Source: Alphaproteobacteria bacterium (lineage in GTDB: Bacteria; Pseudomonadota; Alphaproteobacteria; Reyranellales; Reyranellaceae). Taken from it: a DNA stretch of 64,000 bases. The notes under the pieces are model-generated. The model had not been told where the DNA came from and searched no databases. It worked only from the letters and a program-made list of their open reading frames with translations. The translations under genes were made by a program, and so were the position numbers. Location: NCBI GenBank assembly GCA_019635875.1, contig JAHBYP010000002.1:744001-808000 (forward strand). The letters run 5' to 3'. This document shows positions 9,093 through 16,907 of this stretch, piece after piece (within the stretch, counting starts at the first letter, position 1; each line of letters begins with the position of its first letter).

Positions 9093-9173
9093 GGGACGTT
9101 TTGCCCGTATTGAGATATGTCGACTGAAGCAATATCCTCAGTGCCAATGCAAGGGGGATCAAGGGGGAATTCG

Positions 9174-9725
9174 ATGTCGTTCCTGGTAGTACGCGCGCTT
9201 GCGGTTGCGGGCGTGGCGTTCATGCTTGCCGCCTGTCACGAGCCGGTCCGCGAGATCCGGGCCTTTCCCGATGTTGCGAGGGCGCAGGCAGGCATCGGTC
9301 CGATCAATGTCGAGACCGAGGCGGCGACCGTCAACGCGACGATCGTCGCCAACTTGAAGGCCGCGCTCGAGCACGTCGCACAGACCTGCGGCAACGGGCC
9401 GAACAAGTACACGCTCGATGTTCGCCTCGAGAACTTCAAAGGGATGAACGCCGCGGCCGCCATTCTGATCGGCGATTCGACACAACTCGCCGGTTTCGTG
9501 CGGCTGACGAACCCGCAGACCCGCGAAGTCGTGGGCGAGTATTATGTCGACGAGGTCCGCGCTGGCGGTGGGCTGATCGGCATTGCCGTCATGTCGGGGG
9601 CGTCGACGACGCTGCCCAAGGCGTTTGCCAACCGCGTCTGTAGCGACATCCTGCGACGCAAGGTGCCGGCGGAGACTCTGCCGCCGGGTCAGAACACCAG
9701 CGGAGAAAAGTCGTACAAGCCCTAG
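9174..9725 (+). CDS. Putative lipoprotein of unknown function
   Basis: The 183-residue protein starts at the ATG at 9174, which has a strong GGGGGA ribosome site; an in-frame ATG at 9117 would add residues that spoil the signal peptide. The signal ends in the lipobox VAFMLAAC (about residues 15-22). The mature protein has TVNATIVANLKAALEHVAQTC and LEVR-like strands around LDVRLENFKGMNAAAAILIGD, suggesting an alpha/beta envelope domain, with cysteines that could form a disulfide. I do not recognise the family. It is divergent from another lipoprotein of similar architecture; the 81-bp gap probably holds both promoters. Confidence 0.75.
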   Translation: MSFLVVRALAVAGVAFMLAACHEPVREIRAFPDVARAQAGIGPINVETEAATVNATIVANLKAALEHVAQTCGNGPNKYTLDVRLENFKGMNAAAAILIGDSTQLAGFVRLTNPQTREVVGEYYVDEVRAGGGLIGIAVMSGASTTLPKAFANRVCSDILRRKVPAETLPPGQNTSGEKSYKP

Positions 9726-9745
9726 CCGCCGGGTGATGGGCGGCG

Positions 9746-10060
9746 CTACGCGCGCTGCCAGTCGAGCACGCTCAACGCCTCGCACCATTCGCGTGACAGG
9801 GACACGCGACGGACGACGAACTCGCCGCCGTCGCGATGATCCTCGTCGATGAACTCGACAACGCCCGTCGTAAGGTCGAGGCGCGCCGAGCCGAAATGCA
9901 TGGTGCGCGAAATGGCGCCGCGTGCGGTGCGGATGTCGGGGTGATCCGGGTCGATCGGTTCAGCGGCGAAGATCGACATGAAGCGCCAGTCGGGATCGTC
10001 GACCGGGCCGAACTCGGCGAACAGCGCGCGCATCGCCGCGTCGGCCGACGCGAAGCGCAC
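9746..10060 (-). CDS. Small hypothetical protein downstream of rho
   Basis: The 104-residue protein has no signal peptide or membrane segment. Its composition is normal for a coding region: FDEDHRDGG-like acidic turns (EFIDEDHRDGGEFVV) and a plausible alpha/beta pattern. It starts with GTG 10 bp after the rho stop codon on the same strand, with no clear ribosome site; an ATG nine codons in (MRALFAEFG) is an alternative. Co-transcription with rho is likely from spacing. I do not recognise it. Confidence 0.5.
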   Translation of the reverse strand: MRFASADAAMRALFAEFGPVDDPDWRFMSIFAAEPIDPDHPDIRTARGAISRTMHFGSARLDLTTGVVEFIDEDHRDGGEFVVRRVSLSREWCEALSVLDWQRA

Positions 10061-10070
10061 GCGTCCGGCC

Positions 10071-11447
10071 CTACTGGTTCATCGAGGCGAAGAAGTCGGC
10101 GTTGTTCTTGCTCGTCTTCATCTTGTCGAGCAGGAACTCCATCGCATCGACCGTGCCCATCGGCATCAGGATGCGGCGCAGCACCCACATCTTGCTGAGC
10201 GTGCCGCGGTCGACCAGCAACTCCTCCTTGCGCGTGCCCGAGCGGGTGATGTCGATCGCCGGGAAGGTGCGCTTGTCGGAGAGCTTGCGGTCGAGGATGA
10301 TCTCCGAGTTGCCCGTGCCCTTGAACTCCTCGAAGATCACCTCGTCCATGCGGCTGCCGGTGTCGATCAGCGCCGTGGCGATGATGGTGAGCGAGCCGCC
10401 TTCCTCGATGTTGCGGGCGGCGCCGAAGAAGCGCTTGGGGCGCTGCAGGGCGTTGGCGTCGACGCCGCCGGTCAGCACCTTGCCCGAGCTCGGCACCACG
10501 GTGTTGTAGGCGCGGCCCAGGCGGGTGATCGAGTCGAGCAGGATCACCACGTCCTTCTTGTGCTCGACCAGTCGCTTGGCCTTCTCGATCACCATCTCGG
10601 CGACGGCGACGTGGCGCGAGGCCGGCTCGTCGAAGGTCGAGGACACGACCTCGCCCTTCACCGTGCGCGCCATGTCGGTGACTTCCTCGGGCCGCTCGTC
10701 GATCAGCAGCACCAGCAGGAAGACCTCGGGATTGTTCTTGGCGATGGCGTGGGCGATGTTCTGCAGCAGCATCGTCTTGCCGGTGCGCGGCGGCGAGACG
10801 ATCAGCGCGCGCTGGCCCTTGCCGATCGGCGCGATCAGGTCGATCACGCGCGTGCTGATGTCGATGGTCGGTCCGGCCGGCTTCTTGCTGAGCGTCGCCG
10901 TGCGCCGCGGGCCGCCGGTGCTGACCCGGCCGGCGGCGCTGGCCCGCGCCGAGCCGACATCCTCGGTGACCTTCTCGGCGGCGACGAAGCCGGCTTCCTC
11001 AAGCTCGACCTTGAGCTTCTCGTCGGGATAGAGCGGCGTGAGGTTGTCGAAGTTGATGCGGTGGCGGACCTGCTCGGGGTCCTCGAAATTGATGGTGTTG
11101 AGCTTGGTCAGCGCGAAGTAGCGCTCGCCGTCCTTGGGTGCGCGGATTTCGCCTTCCACGGTGTCGCCGGTGCGCAGGCCGTAGCGACGAATCTGCGCAG
11201 GGGAGATGTAGATATCGTCGGGGCCGGCGAGGTAGTTGGCCTCGGTCGAGCGCAGGAAGCCGAAGCCGTCGGGCAGCACCTCGATCACGCCCGAGCCGAA
11301 GATCGCCTGGTCGGACTCGGCCAGCCGCTTGAGCACCGCGAACATGAGCTCCTGCTTGCGCATGATCGAGGCGTTCTCGATCTGCAGCTCCTCGGCATAG
11401 GCCGAAAGCTCCGCGGGGGTTTTCTTCTTGAGATCCTGGAGATTCAT
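10071..11447 (-). CDS. rho: Transcription termination factor Rho
   Basis: The hexameric RNA-dependent ATPase that terminates transcription. The 458 residues contain the N-terminal helical Rho_N region (1-45), the cold-shock-like RNA-binding fold ([13 protein letters not shown], about 50-120), Walker A SPPRTGKT (218-225), [13 protein letters not shown] and the [11 protein letters not shown] and GGVDANAL segments near the Q/R loops. It is about 40 residues longer than E. coli Rho. The extra length is a basic Ala/Gly/Pro-rich insert (about 151-195, including [16 protein letters not shown]) between the RNA-binding domain and the ATPase. Essential core gene; here it stands apart from mnmE, which often adjoins it in alphaproteobacteria. 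Confidence 0.98.
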   Translation of the reverse strand: MNLQDLKKKTPAELSAYAEELQIENASIMRKQELMFAVLKRLAESDQAIFGSGVIEVLPDGFGFLRSTEANYLAGPDDIYISPAQIRRYGLRTGDTVEGEIRAPKDGERYFALTKLNTINFEDPEQVRHRINFDNLTPLYPDEKLKVELEEAGFVAAEKVTEDVGSARASAAGRVSTGGPRRTATLSKKPAGPTIDISTRVIDLIAPIGKGQRALIVSPPRTGKTMLLQNIAHAIAKNNPEVFLLVLLIDERPEEVTDMARTVKGEVVSSTFDEPASRHVAVAEMVIEKAKRLVEHKKDVVILLDSITRLGRAYNTVVPSSGKVLTGGVDANALQRPKRFFGAARNIEEGGSLTIIATALIDTGSRMDEVIFEEFKGTGNSEIILDRKLSDKRTFPAIDITRSGTRKEELLVDRGTLSKMWVLRRILMPMGTVDAMEFLLDKMKTSKNNADFFASMNQ

Positions 11448-11683
11448 GGGAATTCGTCTGAGAGAGGCCCGGATTGCGGGCTAATGTGGTCAATGACCGA
11501 AGGCGCGGCAGGTTCCGCGTTGTTCGACATCAGGAAGTTCGCCGCGCGGCCGGATCGCCCTGCTGGACGGTCCCGATAGACAACTGGCGTTGCGGCTCGG
11601 ATCGCGACCCGGGGCGGTGCGCGCACCCGAAATCTGGCGCCTAGATAGCGCCGGACGCGGCCAAGTTCAAGGGCGCGCTGGCC

Positions 11684-12070
11684 TCAGCGGCCGTCGACGA
11701 CCACCGCCGTGGCCTCGATCTCGACCACCAGGCCGGGCACCGCCAGGGTCGACACGCCGATCAGGGCGGAGGCGCAGCGCGATTTCTTGAACCAGCGCGA
11801 CAGTTCATTGGTGATCAGGGCGCTGTCGCGGATGTCGGTGCAGTAGATGGTCAGCCGGGTGATGTCGTCGACCTTGGCGCCGGCGCCCTTCAGCGCGTTG
11901 GCGATCTTGCGCATGGTCACCCGCGTCTGCGCCCCGGCGTCGCGACCCTGCACCCGGCCCCTGGCGTCGAGCGAGGTGGTGCCGGCGACGAACACGAACG
12001 GCCCGGCCTTGATGGCCCGCACGTACCACTTGGCGATCTCGGTGCCGTCGGGAAGTTCCTGGCGCTTCAT
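11684..12070 (-). CDS. RidA-family enamine/imine deaminase
   Basis: The 128-residue RidA/YjgF/UK114 protein hydrolyses reactive 2-aminoacrylate-type intermediates in typical members. Visible family features are KAGPFVFVAGTTSLDARG, QTRVTMRKIANALKGAGAK, the ITRLTIYCTDI segment and ALIGVSTLAVPGLVVEIEATAV, which aligns with the usual C-terminal G-x-S/T...P..VEIE motif. The canonical active-site arginine of RidA (usually in CNAGRVAV-type sequence) is not obvious, so it may be a non-archetypal subfamily with another substrate. The start at 12070 has GGGGAA upstream. It is divergent from a LysE exporter with a 75-bp gap. Confidence 0.85.
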   Translation of the reverse strand: MKRQELPDGTEIAKWYVRAIKAGPFVFVAGTTSLDARGRVQGRDAGAQTRVTMRKIANALKGAGAKVDDITRLTIYCTDIRDSALITNELSRWFKKSRCASALIGVSTLAVPGLVVEIEATAVVVDGR

Positions 12071-12145
12071 GTCGGTGGTTCCCCGTGTCGTTGACGGCGA
12101 CTGTGCGCCGTGGTTTGACCCACCGCAAGCAACGTGGGGCATCGC

Positions 12146-12760
12146 ATGTCGCTCGAACTCTACCTCGCCTTCGTCGCCGCTTCGGTGGTGATCACCGTGA
12201 TCCCCGGTCCGACGGTCGCGCTGGTCGTCGGCAACAGCCTGACGCACGGCACGCGGGCCGGCCTGCTCAACGTCGCCGGCACCCAGCTGGCGCTGGCCGG
12301 CATGATGGTCGTGCTGGTGATCGGCCTGTCCTCGGTCGTCGCCACCATGGGCTGGCTGTTCGACTGGCTGCGCTGGGCCGGCGCCGCCTACCTGGTCTAT
12401 CTCGGCTGGAAGATGCTGCGCGACTCCGGCACGCTCGATCCCGCGGTGGCCACGCCCAGGCCGCGCGGCGGCTTCTTCCTGCAGGGCTTCCTGGTGATGG
12501 CGAGCAACCCGAAGGTGCTGATCTTCTTCGGCGCCTTCATCCCGCAGTTCGTGTCGCCCAACGGCGAGCAGACCAGCCAGATCGTCCTGCTCTGCGCCAC
12601 GGCGATGGTGATCGCGGCGATCTCCGACAGCCTCTACGCCATCCTCACCGGCCGCGCCCGGGCGCTGTTCTCGCGCCGGCGCGTGCGCATGCTCTCGGCC
12701 GCCGGCGGCGCCACACTGATCGGTGGCGGCATCTGGCTGGCGTTCACCCGCGGCAAGTAG
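12146..12760 (+). CDS. LysE/RhtB-family amino acid exporter
   Basis: The 204-residue integral membrane protein has about six hydrophobic segments. The N-terminal motif VIPGPTVALVVGNSLTHGTRAGLLNVAGTQ, with its PGP signature, is diagnostic of the LysE/RhtB translocators. ASNPKVLIFFGAFIPQFV is the second conserved block. The ATG at 12146 has GGGG just upstream; a GTG at 12134 would add four residues. It probably exports a small neutral or basic amino acid or a homoserine-like metabolite. The substrate cannot be told from sequence. Confidence 0.9.
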   Translation: MSLELYLAFVAASVVITVIPGPTVALVVGNSLTHGTRAGLLNVAGTQLALAGMMVVLVIGLSSVVATMGWLFDWLRWAGAAYLVYLGWKMLRDSGTLDPAVATPRPRGGFFLQGFLVMASNPKVLIFFGAFIPQFVSPNGEQTSQIVLLCATAMVIAAISDSLYAILTGRARALFSRRRVRMLSAAGGATLIGGGIWLAFTRGK

Positions 12761-12772
12761 ACTCAAGAGCCT

Positions 12773-12904
12773 TACCTTCCCCCGGAGGGGGAAGGTGGCA
12801 GCGCGTAGCGCTGACGGATGGGGGATGTCGAAGACGGACTCCTGCGTTCGTCTTCGACATCCCCCTTCCGCCCTTCGGGCACCTTCCCCCTCCGGGGGAA
12901 GGTA
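12773..12904. repeat. Palindromic repeat element, family 1, copy A
   Basis: A 132-bp element with 25-bp perfect terminal inverted repeats (12773-12797 and 12880-12904). Each end is itself a hairpin (ACCTTCCCCC / GGGGGAAGGT around a 3-nt loop). Inside lies a second pair of arms, GGGGGATGTCGAAGACG and its complement. It fills the gap between the convergent LysE and dehydrogenase genes. Related copies are at 42300-42429 and 50042-50167. It encodes nothing; it is a REP/MITE-like dispersed element. Confidence 0.85.
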
Positions 12905-12914
12905 AAGACACGTG

Positions 12915-13814
12915 CTACTTGCCTTCCAGGAACTTGTGGATCGCGGTGTGGTCGGCCGACTGGCCGACCTTCTCCGCCGCGCGCGCCCAGATCTCGGCCA
13001 TCCCCGCCATGGTCGGCACCTCGACGTCGAGCTGCGCCGCCAGGTCGGCGGCGGTGCGCAGGTCCTTGGCCATCAGCGCCATGGTGAAGCCGGCGGCGTA
13101 GTTGCGCGGCACGATGAACTGGCGGCCCTTGACCTGGGTGCTGTTGCTCATGCCGCTGGAGCTGTTGAAGACGTCGACCAGCATGCCGGCATCGATGCCG
13201 AACTTCTCGCCGACGATCATCGCCTCGCACATCGACAGCAGGCTGGTCGCCGACAGGTAGTTGTTCAGCGCCTTCACCGCGTGGCCCGCGCCGATGGCGC
13301 CGGTGTGGAACACCGTCTTGCCCATCGACAGCAGCAGCGGCCTGCAGCGCTCGACGTCATCAGCCGCGCCGCCGGCGATGATCGCCAGCGAGCCGTCGAT
13401 GGCGCGGCGCACGCCGCCGGAGACCGGCGCGTCGATCATCGACAGGCCGCGCGCGGTCAGTTCCTTGCCCAGCTCGACCGTGCCCACCGGCGCGCTCGAG
13501 GACATGTCGACGAAGACCGCCTCCTTCGACAGGCCCTCGGCCGCGGCATCGGCGCCATCGAGCAGCGCGCGGCGCACGATCTTGCCGTCGGGCAGCATGG
13601 CGATCAGCGCGTCGGCGCCCTCGGCGCAGGCCCTGGCGGACGCCGTGGCGATGGCGCCGGGATTGGCGCCAACGAACTCCGACATCGCTTGCTGCGACAG
13701 GTCGTAGACGCGCAAGGCATAGCCGGCGCCGAGCAGGCGTGCGGCCATCGGCCGGCCCATCATGCCCAGCCCGATGAAGGCGATGGTGGCCGGCGGGGCC
13801 AGATTCTTGCTCAT
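12915..13814 (-). CDS. 3-hydroxyisobutyrate dehydrogenase-like oxidoreductase
   Basis: The 299-residue beta-hydroxyacid dehydrogenase has an N-terminal Rossmann fold with IAFIGLGMMGRPMAARLL (about 10-28). The substrate motif DAPVSGGVRRAIDGSLAI (about 125-142) and GAIGAGHAVKALNNYL (about 168-183) carry the catalytic lysine. It oxidises a 3-hydroxyacid such as 3-hydroxyisobutyrate, tartronate semialdehyde or a relative using NAD(P); family membership is clear, substrate is not. It is last in a five-gene operon, and its ATG overlaps the GNAT stop by 4 bp. Confidence 0.88.
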   Translation of the reverse strand: MSKNLAPPATIAFIGLGMMGRPMAARLLGAGYALRVYDLSQQAMSEFVGANPGAIATASARACAEGADALIAMLPDGKIVRRALLDGADAAAEGLSKEAVFVDMSSSAPVGTVELGKELTARGLSMIDAPVSGGVRRAIDGSLAIIAGGAADDVERCRPLLLSMGKTVFHTGAIGAGHAVKALNNYLSATSLLSMCEAMIVGEKFGIDAGMLVDVFNSSSGMSNSTQVKGRQFIVPRNYAAGFTMALMAKDLRTAADLAAQLDVEVPTMAGMAEIWARAAEKVGQSADHTAIHKFLEGK

Positions 13815-14281
13815 GACGCTTGTCCTCGCAGATCGACTTCGTAGAACGGCAGCTCGCGGCCGGGAATCGCATCGGACGGCGCCATGCGCAGGAAGCGCGC
13901 GCCCATCTTCTCGTAGAACGCCGCGGCGTTGGGATCGGCCAGGATCACCAGCCGCTTCACGCCGCGCGCGCGGGTCTCGTCCAGCGCCCAGCGCAGCAGC
14001 GCGGCGCCGACGCCATGGCCGATGACCGGCGGATCGACGAACAGCTTGTCGAGCTCGATGGCGTCGTCGAACGGCAGCGAGAGCTGCGCCGTGCCCAGCG
14101 GCCGGCCGCTCTCGTCGATCGCCACCTGCACGTCGCCGCGCGCGATCGCCTGGTCGGGCACCGCCAGCGACACGGCGCAGCGCGCCATGAAGTCGTCGTC
14201 ATAGCCCCAGTGGCGCTTCGAGCGCACGCACAGCGCCGTCAGGGTCGCGGCTTCGTCGGTCCGGGCGGCACGCAGGATCAT
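13811..14281 (-). CDS. GNAT-family N-acetyltransferase
   Basis: The 156-residue acetyltransferase begins MILRAARTDEAATLTALC. The acetyl-CoA binding motif A is LDKLFVDPPVIGHGVGAALLRWALDE (about 85-110), and motif B is ILADPNAAAFYEKMGARFLRM. Substrates of such single-domain GNATs are not predictable. The ATG at 14281 overlaps the upstream stop by 4 bp, and its own stop overlaps the next start, so it is translationally coupled on both sides within the leftward operon. Confidence 0.85.
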   Translation of the reverse strand: MILRAARTDEAATLTALCVRSKRHWGYDDDFMARCAVSLAVPDQAIARGDVQVAIDESGRPLGTAQLSLPFDDAIELDKLFVDPPVIGHGVGAALLRWALDETRARGVKRLVILADPNAAAFYEKMGARFLRMAPSDAIPGRELPFYEVDLRGQAS

Positions 14282-14679
14282 CGGCGCCGCGCCGCGATCG
14301 AGCACTGGCGGTTGCCGCGCGCGCCGCCCGGGAAGGTGCCGCTCTGCGCGCCGGTCATCCAGAGATTGCCGGGCATGATCTGGCCGCTGTAGCTGCCGTC
14401 GTAGCGCACGCCGCCGCCCGAAGCCGAGCCGCCGGCCGACAGGCTGGGGGCCGTCACACTGCCGCTGCCGCGCTCGATGCCGCCGCCGGCAAGCTGGACC
14501 TCATAGGTGAAGCTCGCGCCCGTCACGTTGACACGGACGGTGCCCGCCGGCACGCGCTGGCCGCCCGTCGGCCCGCACTGGACCTGGCCAGTGTAGACGC
14601 CGTCGTACTGCGCCTGTGCCGGAGCGACCATGGCCAGCGACACAAGCGCCGCCGCACCAGCCGAGATCGCGTGTCGCAT
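14278..14679 (-). CDS. Small secreted protein, paralogue of 14691-15101
   Basis: The 133-residue protein has a Sec signal peptide: MRHAISAGAAALVSLAM and a VAPAQAQ cleavage region near residue 23. The mature part has YDGVYTGQVQCGPTG, then a beta-rich Gly/Ser region with SGSVTAPSLSAGGSASGG and YDGSYSGQIMPGNLWMTGAQ. It ends RQCSIAARRR. The upstream neighbour ends RQCTINARRR and shares the DG-x-Y-x-G...C...Y-x-G-x-I plan, so the two are tandem duplicates. The two cysteines probably bridge the first and last strands. GGAGG ribosome site. The function is unknown; a small periplasmic beta-barrel-like fold is inferred. Confidence 0.75.
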   Translation of the reverse strand: MRHAISAGAAALVSLAMVAPAQAQYDGVYTGQVQCGPTGGQRVPAGTVRVNVTGASFTYEVQLAGGGIERGSGSVTAPSLSAGGSASGGGVRYDGSYSGQIMPGNLWMTGAQSGTFPGGARGNRQCSIAARRR

Positions 14680-14690
14680 TGCCTGCCTCC

Positions 14691-15101
14691 CTAGCGACGC
14701 CGGGCGTTGATCGTGCACTGCCGGTCCTGGTTGCCGCGGTTGACATGCCATTTCTGCGCGCCGCGCATCGCGATCGTGCCGCCGGTGATCGTGCCGCTGT
14801 AGCTCGCCTCGTAGGACCAGCTGTTGCCGCGTCCGGTGGCAGCCATGGACAGGCTGGTTCCTCTCACCGTCCCGGTACCACGTTCCTTGATGCCCGTGGT
14901 CCCGCCATCGGGGCTGTGAATCTCGCGCTCGTAGCTCACGGTCGTCCCGGCGATGGTGATGCGGATATCCGTCGCCAGCGCCCGGCGCGTCTGGCCGGCG
15001 AGGATCTCGCAGCTCAGCCGGCCGGCATAGGCGCCGTCGAGGCCCTGCGCGGCCGCCGGCGCGGCGACGGCCATCGCCAGCAACCCGGCCGCCGCCCTCA
15101 C
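14691..15101 (-). CDS. Small secreted protein, paralogue of 14278-14679
   Basis: The 136-residue protein starts with GTG, overlapping the stop of the upstream CMD gene by 4 bp (GTGA). The signal peptide is MRAAAGLLAMAVAAPAAAQ, cleaved near residue 19. The mature protein reads LDGAYAGRLSCEILAG, then ITIAGTTVSYEREIHSPDGG, NSWSYEASYSGTITGGTIAM and a C-terminal RQCTINARRR. It is paralogous to the next gene, with the same paired cysteines and the same basic C-terminus. I do not recognise a named family. The position, between an AhpD-like enzyme and a second copy, gives no clear job. Confidence 0.72.
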   Translation of the reverse strand: MRAAAGLLAMAVAAPAAAQGLDGAYAGRLSCEILAGQTRRALATDIRITIAGTTVSYEREIHSPDGGTTGIKERGTGTVRGTSLSMAATGRGNSWSYEASYSGTITGGTIAMRGAQKWHVNRGNQDRQCTINARRR

Positions 15102-15523
15102 AGTCCGCGCTCCTTGAACACCTCGTTGGCCGTCTTGAAGGCGTCAAGGCAGGCGGGGATACCGCAATAGATGCCGACCTGCAGGAAGATCTCCTTCATC
15201 TCGTCCTTGGTCACGCCGTTGGTGATGGCGCCGTTGATGTGCAGGCGCAGCTCGGGCCCGCGGTTGAGTGCCGCCAGCATGCCGAGATTGAGCATCGAGC
15301 GCTGCTTCTTGCTGAGTCCGTCGCGGCCCCAGACATAGCCCCAGCAGTACTCGGTGGTGATCTCCTGGAAAGCCATCATGAACTCGTTGGCGTTGGCCAG
15401 CGAGTTGTCGACGTACTGCTTGCCCAGCACCTGGCGGCGGATCGCCAGACCCTTGTTGAACACCCTGGGGTTCGCCGGCCTGGGCTTCACCTTCTTCGCC
15501 GCCACCTTCTTTGCCTTGGCCAT
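15098..15523 (-). CDS. Carboxymuconolactone decarboxylase-family protein (PcaC-like)
   Basis: The 141-residue CMD/AhpD-superfamily protein is the first gene of the leftward five-gene operon. The N-terminus MAKAKKVAAKKVKPRPA is a lysine-rich tail not usual in the family. The domain follows with EYCWGYVWGRDGLSKKQRSM, ALNRGPELRLHINGAITNG and KEIFLQVGIYCGIPACLDAF. The pair of cysteines typical of AhpD (CxxC) is absent, so a PcaC-type lactone decarboxylase or a non-redox relative is more likely. Start at 15523 with AAGGAGG upstream. Confidence 0.82.
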   Translation of the reverse strand: MAKAKKVAAKKVKPRPANPRVFNKGLAIRRQVLGKQYVDNSLANANEFMMAFQEITTEYCWGYVWGRDGLSKKQRSMLNLGMLAALNRGPELRLHINGAITNGVTKDEMKEIFLQVGIYCGIPACLDAFKTANEVFKERGL

Positions 15524-15641
15524 GCTCGTCTCCTCCTTACTCCAGCGGGCGCAGCATAGCGCGCCGGCGACGGCGCCTGCGACCCTCCCGATTCCCGCCA
15601 CAAACCGGGACCATGCATCGCCGAGGCACAGGAGGAACCCG

Positions 15642-16136
15642 ATGCGCGCCGCTCTTGCCCTGATGGCCACGACGATTGCCCTCGCTCTTGCGATGCCCAC
15701 CTTTGCGCAGAGGCCCGCGGATGCCGGTCCGGGTCGCGGCAAGGGACAGGGCCGCGGCGGTCAGCCCGACGTGGTGCGGCCGGGACCGGGCCCGGCTGTG
15801 GCACCCGCGCCACGCGGCAGCGCCAGCGTCTCGGTGACCATCGGCGCGCCCGACCAGCGTGTCATTCGCCAGTACTACGGCCACCAGGCGACCATGGGTC
15901 ATTGCCCGCCCGGTCTGGCCAAGAAGCACAATGGCTGCATGCCGCCTGGCCTGGCCAAGAAGTGGGCCATCGGGCAGCCATTGCCCATGGGAGTCGCCTA
16001 CTTCGCGCTGCCGCCCGCCCTGCTGGGACGCCTGACGCCGGCGCCCGCTGGCTATCTCTACATCCAGGTCGGCCCCGACGTGCTGCTGATGGGCTCGGCG
16101 ACCCGCATGATCGTCAGCGCCGTCGCGATCTTCTAG
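15642..16136 (+). CDS. Secreted RcnB-like/DUF1236-like protein
   Basis: The 164-residue protein has a signal peptide (MRAALALMATTIALALAMPTFAQ). A low-complexity Gly/Pro/Arg region (about 24-65) follows. Then comes a tandem CPPGLAKK / CMPPGLAKK pair, the GQPLPMGVAY turn, and a C-terminal pattern PAGYLYIQVGPDVLLMG...MIVSAVAIF. This is typical of RcnB-type periplasmic proteins, whose characterised member is involved in nickel/cobalt homeostasis. A metal role here is inference. AGGAGG ribosome site. Its stop codon abuts the stop of the convergent TRIC gene with no gap. Confidence 0.78.
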   Translation: MRAALALMATTIALALAMPTFAQRPADAGPGRGKGQGRGGQPDVVRPGPGPAVAPAPRGSASVSVTIGAPDQRVIRQYYGHQATMGHCPPGLAKKHNGCMPPGLAKKWAIGQPLPMGVAYFALPPALLGRLTPAPAGYLYIQVGPDVLLMGSATRMIVSAVAIF

Positions 16137-16763
16137 CTACGCTGTCGGCCAGCCCGGCAGCCGCCAGCCGCGCCACCACGCCAGCAGCCGAAGCGCGCTG
16201 GCCAGCGCCGCGCCGGCGAGCAGCGCCGTGGTGTGCGCCACGCCCAGCCTGACGCAGCCGATGGCGATCCAGCAGCCCGCGAAGGAGCAGAGCGCGTAGG
16301 GCTGGTGATCGTAGAGCGCCGCCGGCAGGCGATTGCACAGCACGTCGCGCACCACGCCACCGAACACCGCGGTCACCACACCCATCAGCACCGCGACCAG
16401 CATCGGCATGCCGGCATCGAGCGCCAGGCCGACGCCGGTGGCGGAAAACAGGCCCAGCCCCAGGGCGTCGGGTATCACCAGTACGCGCTCCGACACGGCA
16501 ACGCGGCCGCGCACGAACAACGGCCACGACAAGGCGGCGAGGATCAGCACCGCCCAGAGATACTCCTGGTGCTCGACCCAGAAGAACGGCCGCCGGCCCA
16601 GCAGCACGTCGCGCACCGTGCCGCCGCCGAAGGCCGCGGCGATGGCGACCACGGCGGCGCCCACGACATCGAGCCTCTCGCGCGCGGCCACGATCAGCCC
16701 CGACACGGCGAACGCCAGGGTCGCGGCGATCTCGATGACAATGAGCCAGTCGGCGAGCGTCAT
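16137..16763 (-). CDS. TRIC-type cation channel family protein (YadS/UPF0126)
   Basis: The 208-residue membrane protein has about seven hydrophobic segments and two copies of the family motif: FGGGTVRDVLLGRRPFFW and FGGVVRDVLCNRLPAALYD. Each glycine-rich kink precedes an RD pair. Bacterial members form trimeric monovalent-cation channels homologous to animal TRIC. I chose the ATG at 16763 because the family starts just before the first membrane helix; a start at 16808 would add 15 residues. It ends against the convergent RcnB-like gene. Confidence 0.85.
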   Translation of the reverse strand: MTLADWLIVIEIAATLAFAVSGLIVAARERLDVVGAAVVAIAAAFGGGTVRDVLLGRRPFFWVEHQEYLWAVLILAALSWPLFVRGRVAVSERVLVIPDALGLGLFSATGVGLALDAGMPMLVAVLMGVVTAVFGGVVRDVLCNRLPAALYDHQPYALCSFAGCWIAIGCVRLGVAHTTALLAGAALASALRLLAWWRGWRLPGWPTA

Positions 16764-16800
16764 GCCGCACTGTAGCGCGGCACGCAGCGATTCAAACGCA

Positions 16801-16869
16801 CCTGTCATCCCGAGCGCAGCGGGGGTCCAGGCATCTCCCTGGATCCCTCGCTGCGCTCGGGATGACAGG
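16801..16869. repeat. Palindromic repeat, family 2, copy 1
   Basis: Arms CCTGTCATCCCGAGCGCAGCG (16801-16821) and its exact complement (16849-16869) surround a 27-bp centre. It lies between the TRIC gene and hemJ. Related copies are at 18396, 21192, 47845, 49062, 55822 and 60909. Confidence 0.85.
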
Positions 16870-16907
16870 GTGACTATGATGCTTCGTGCGTCGCTCCGCG
16901 TGACCAG

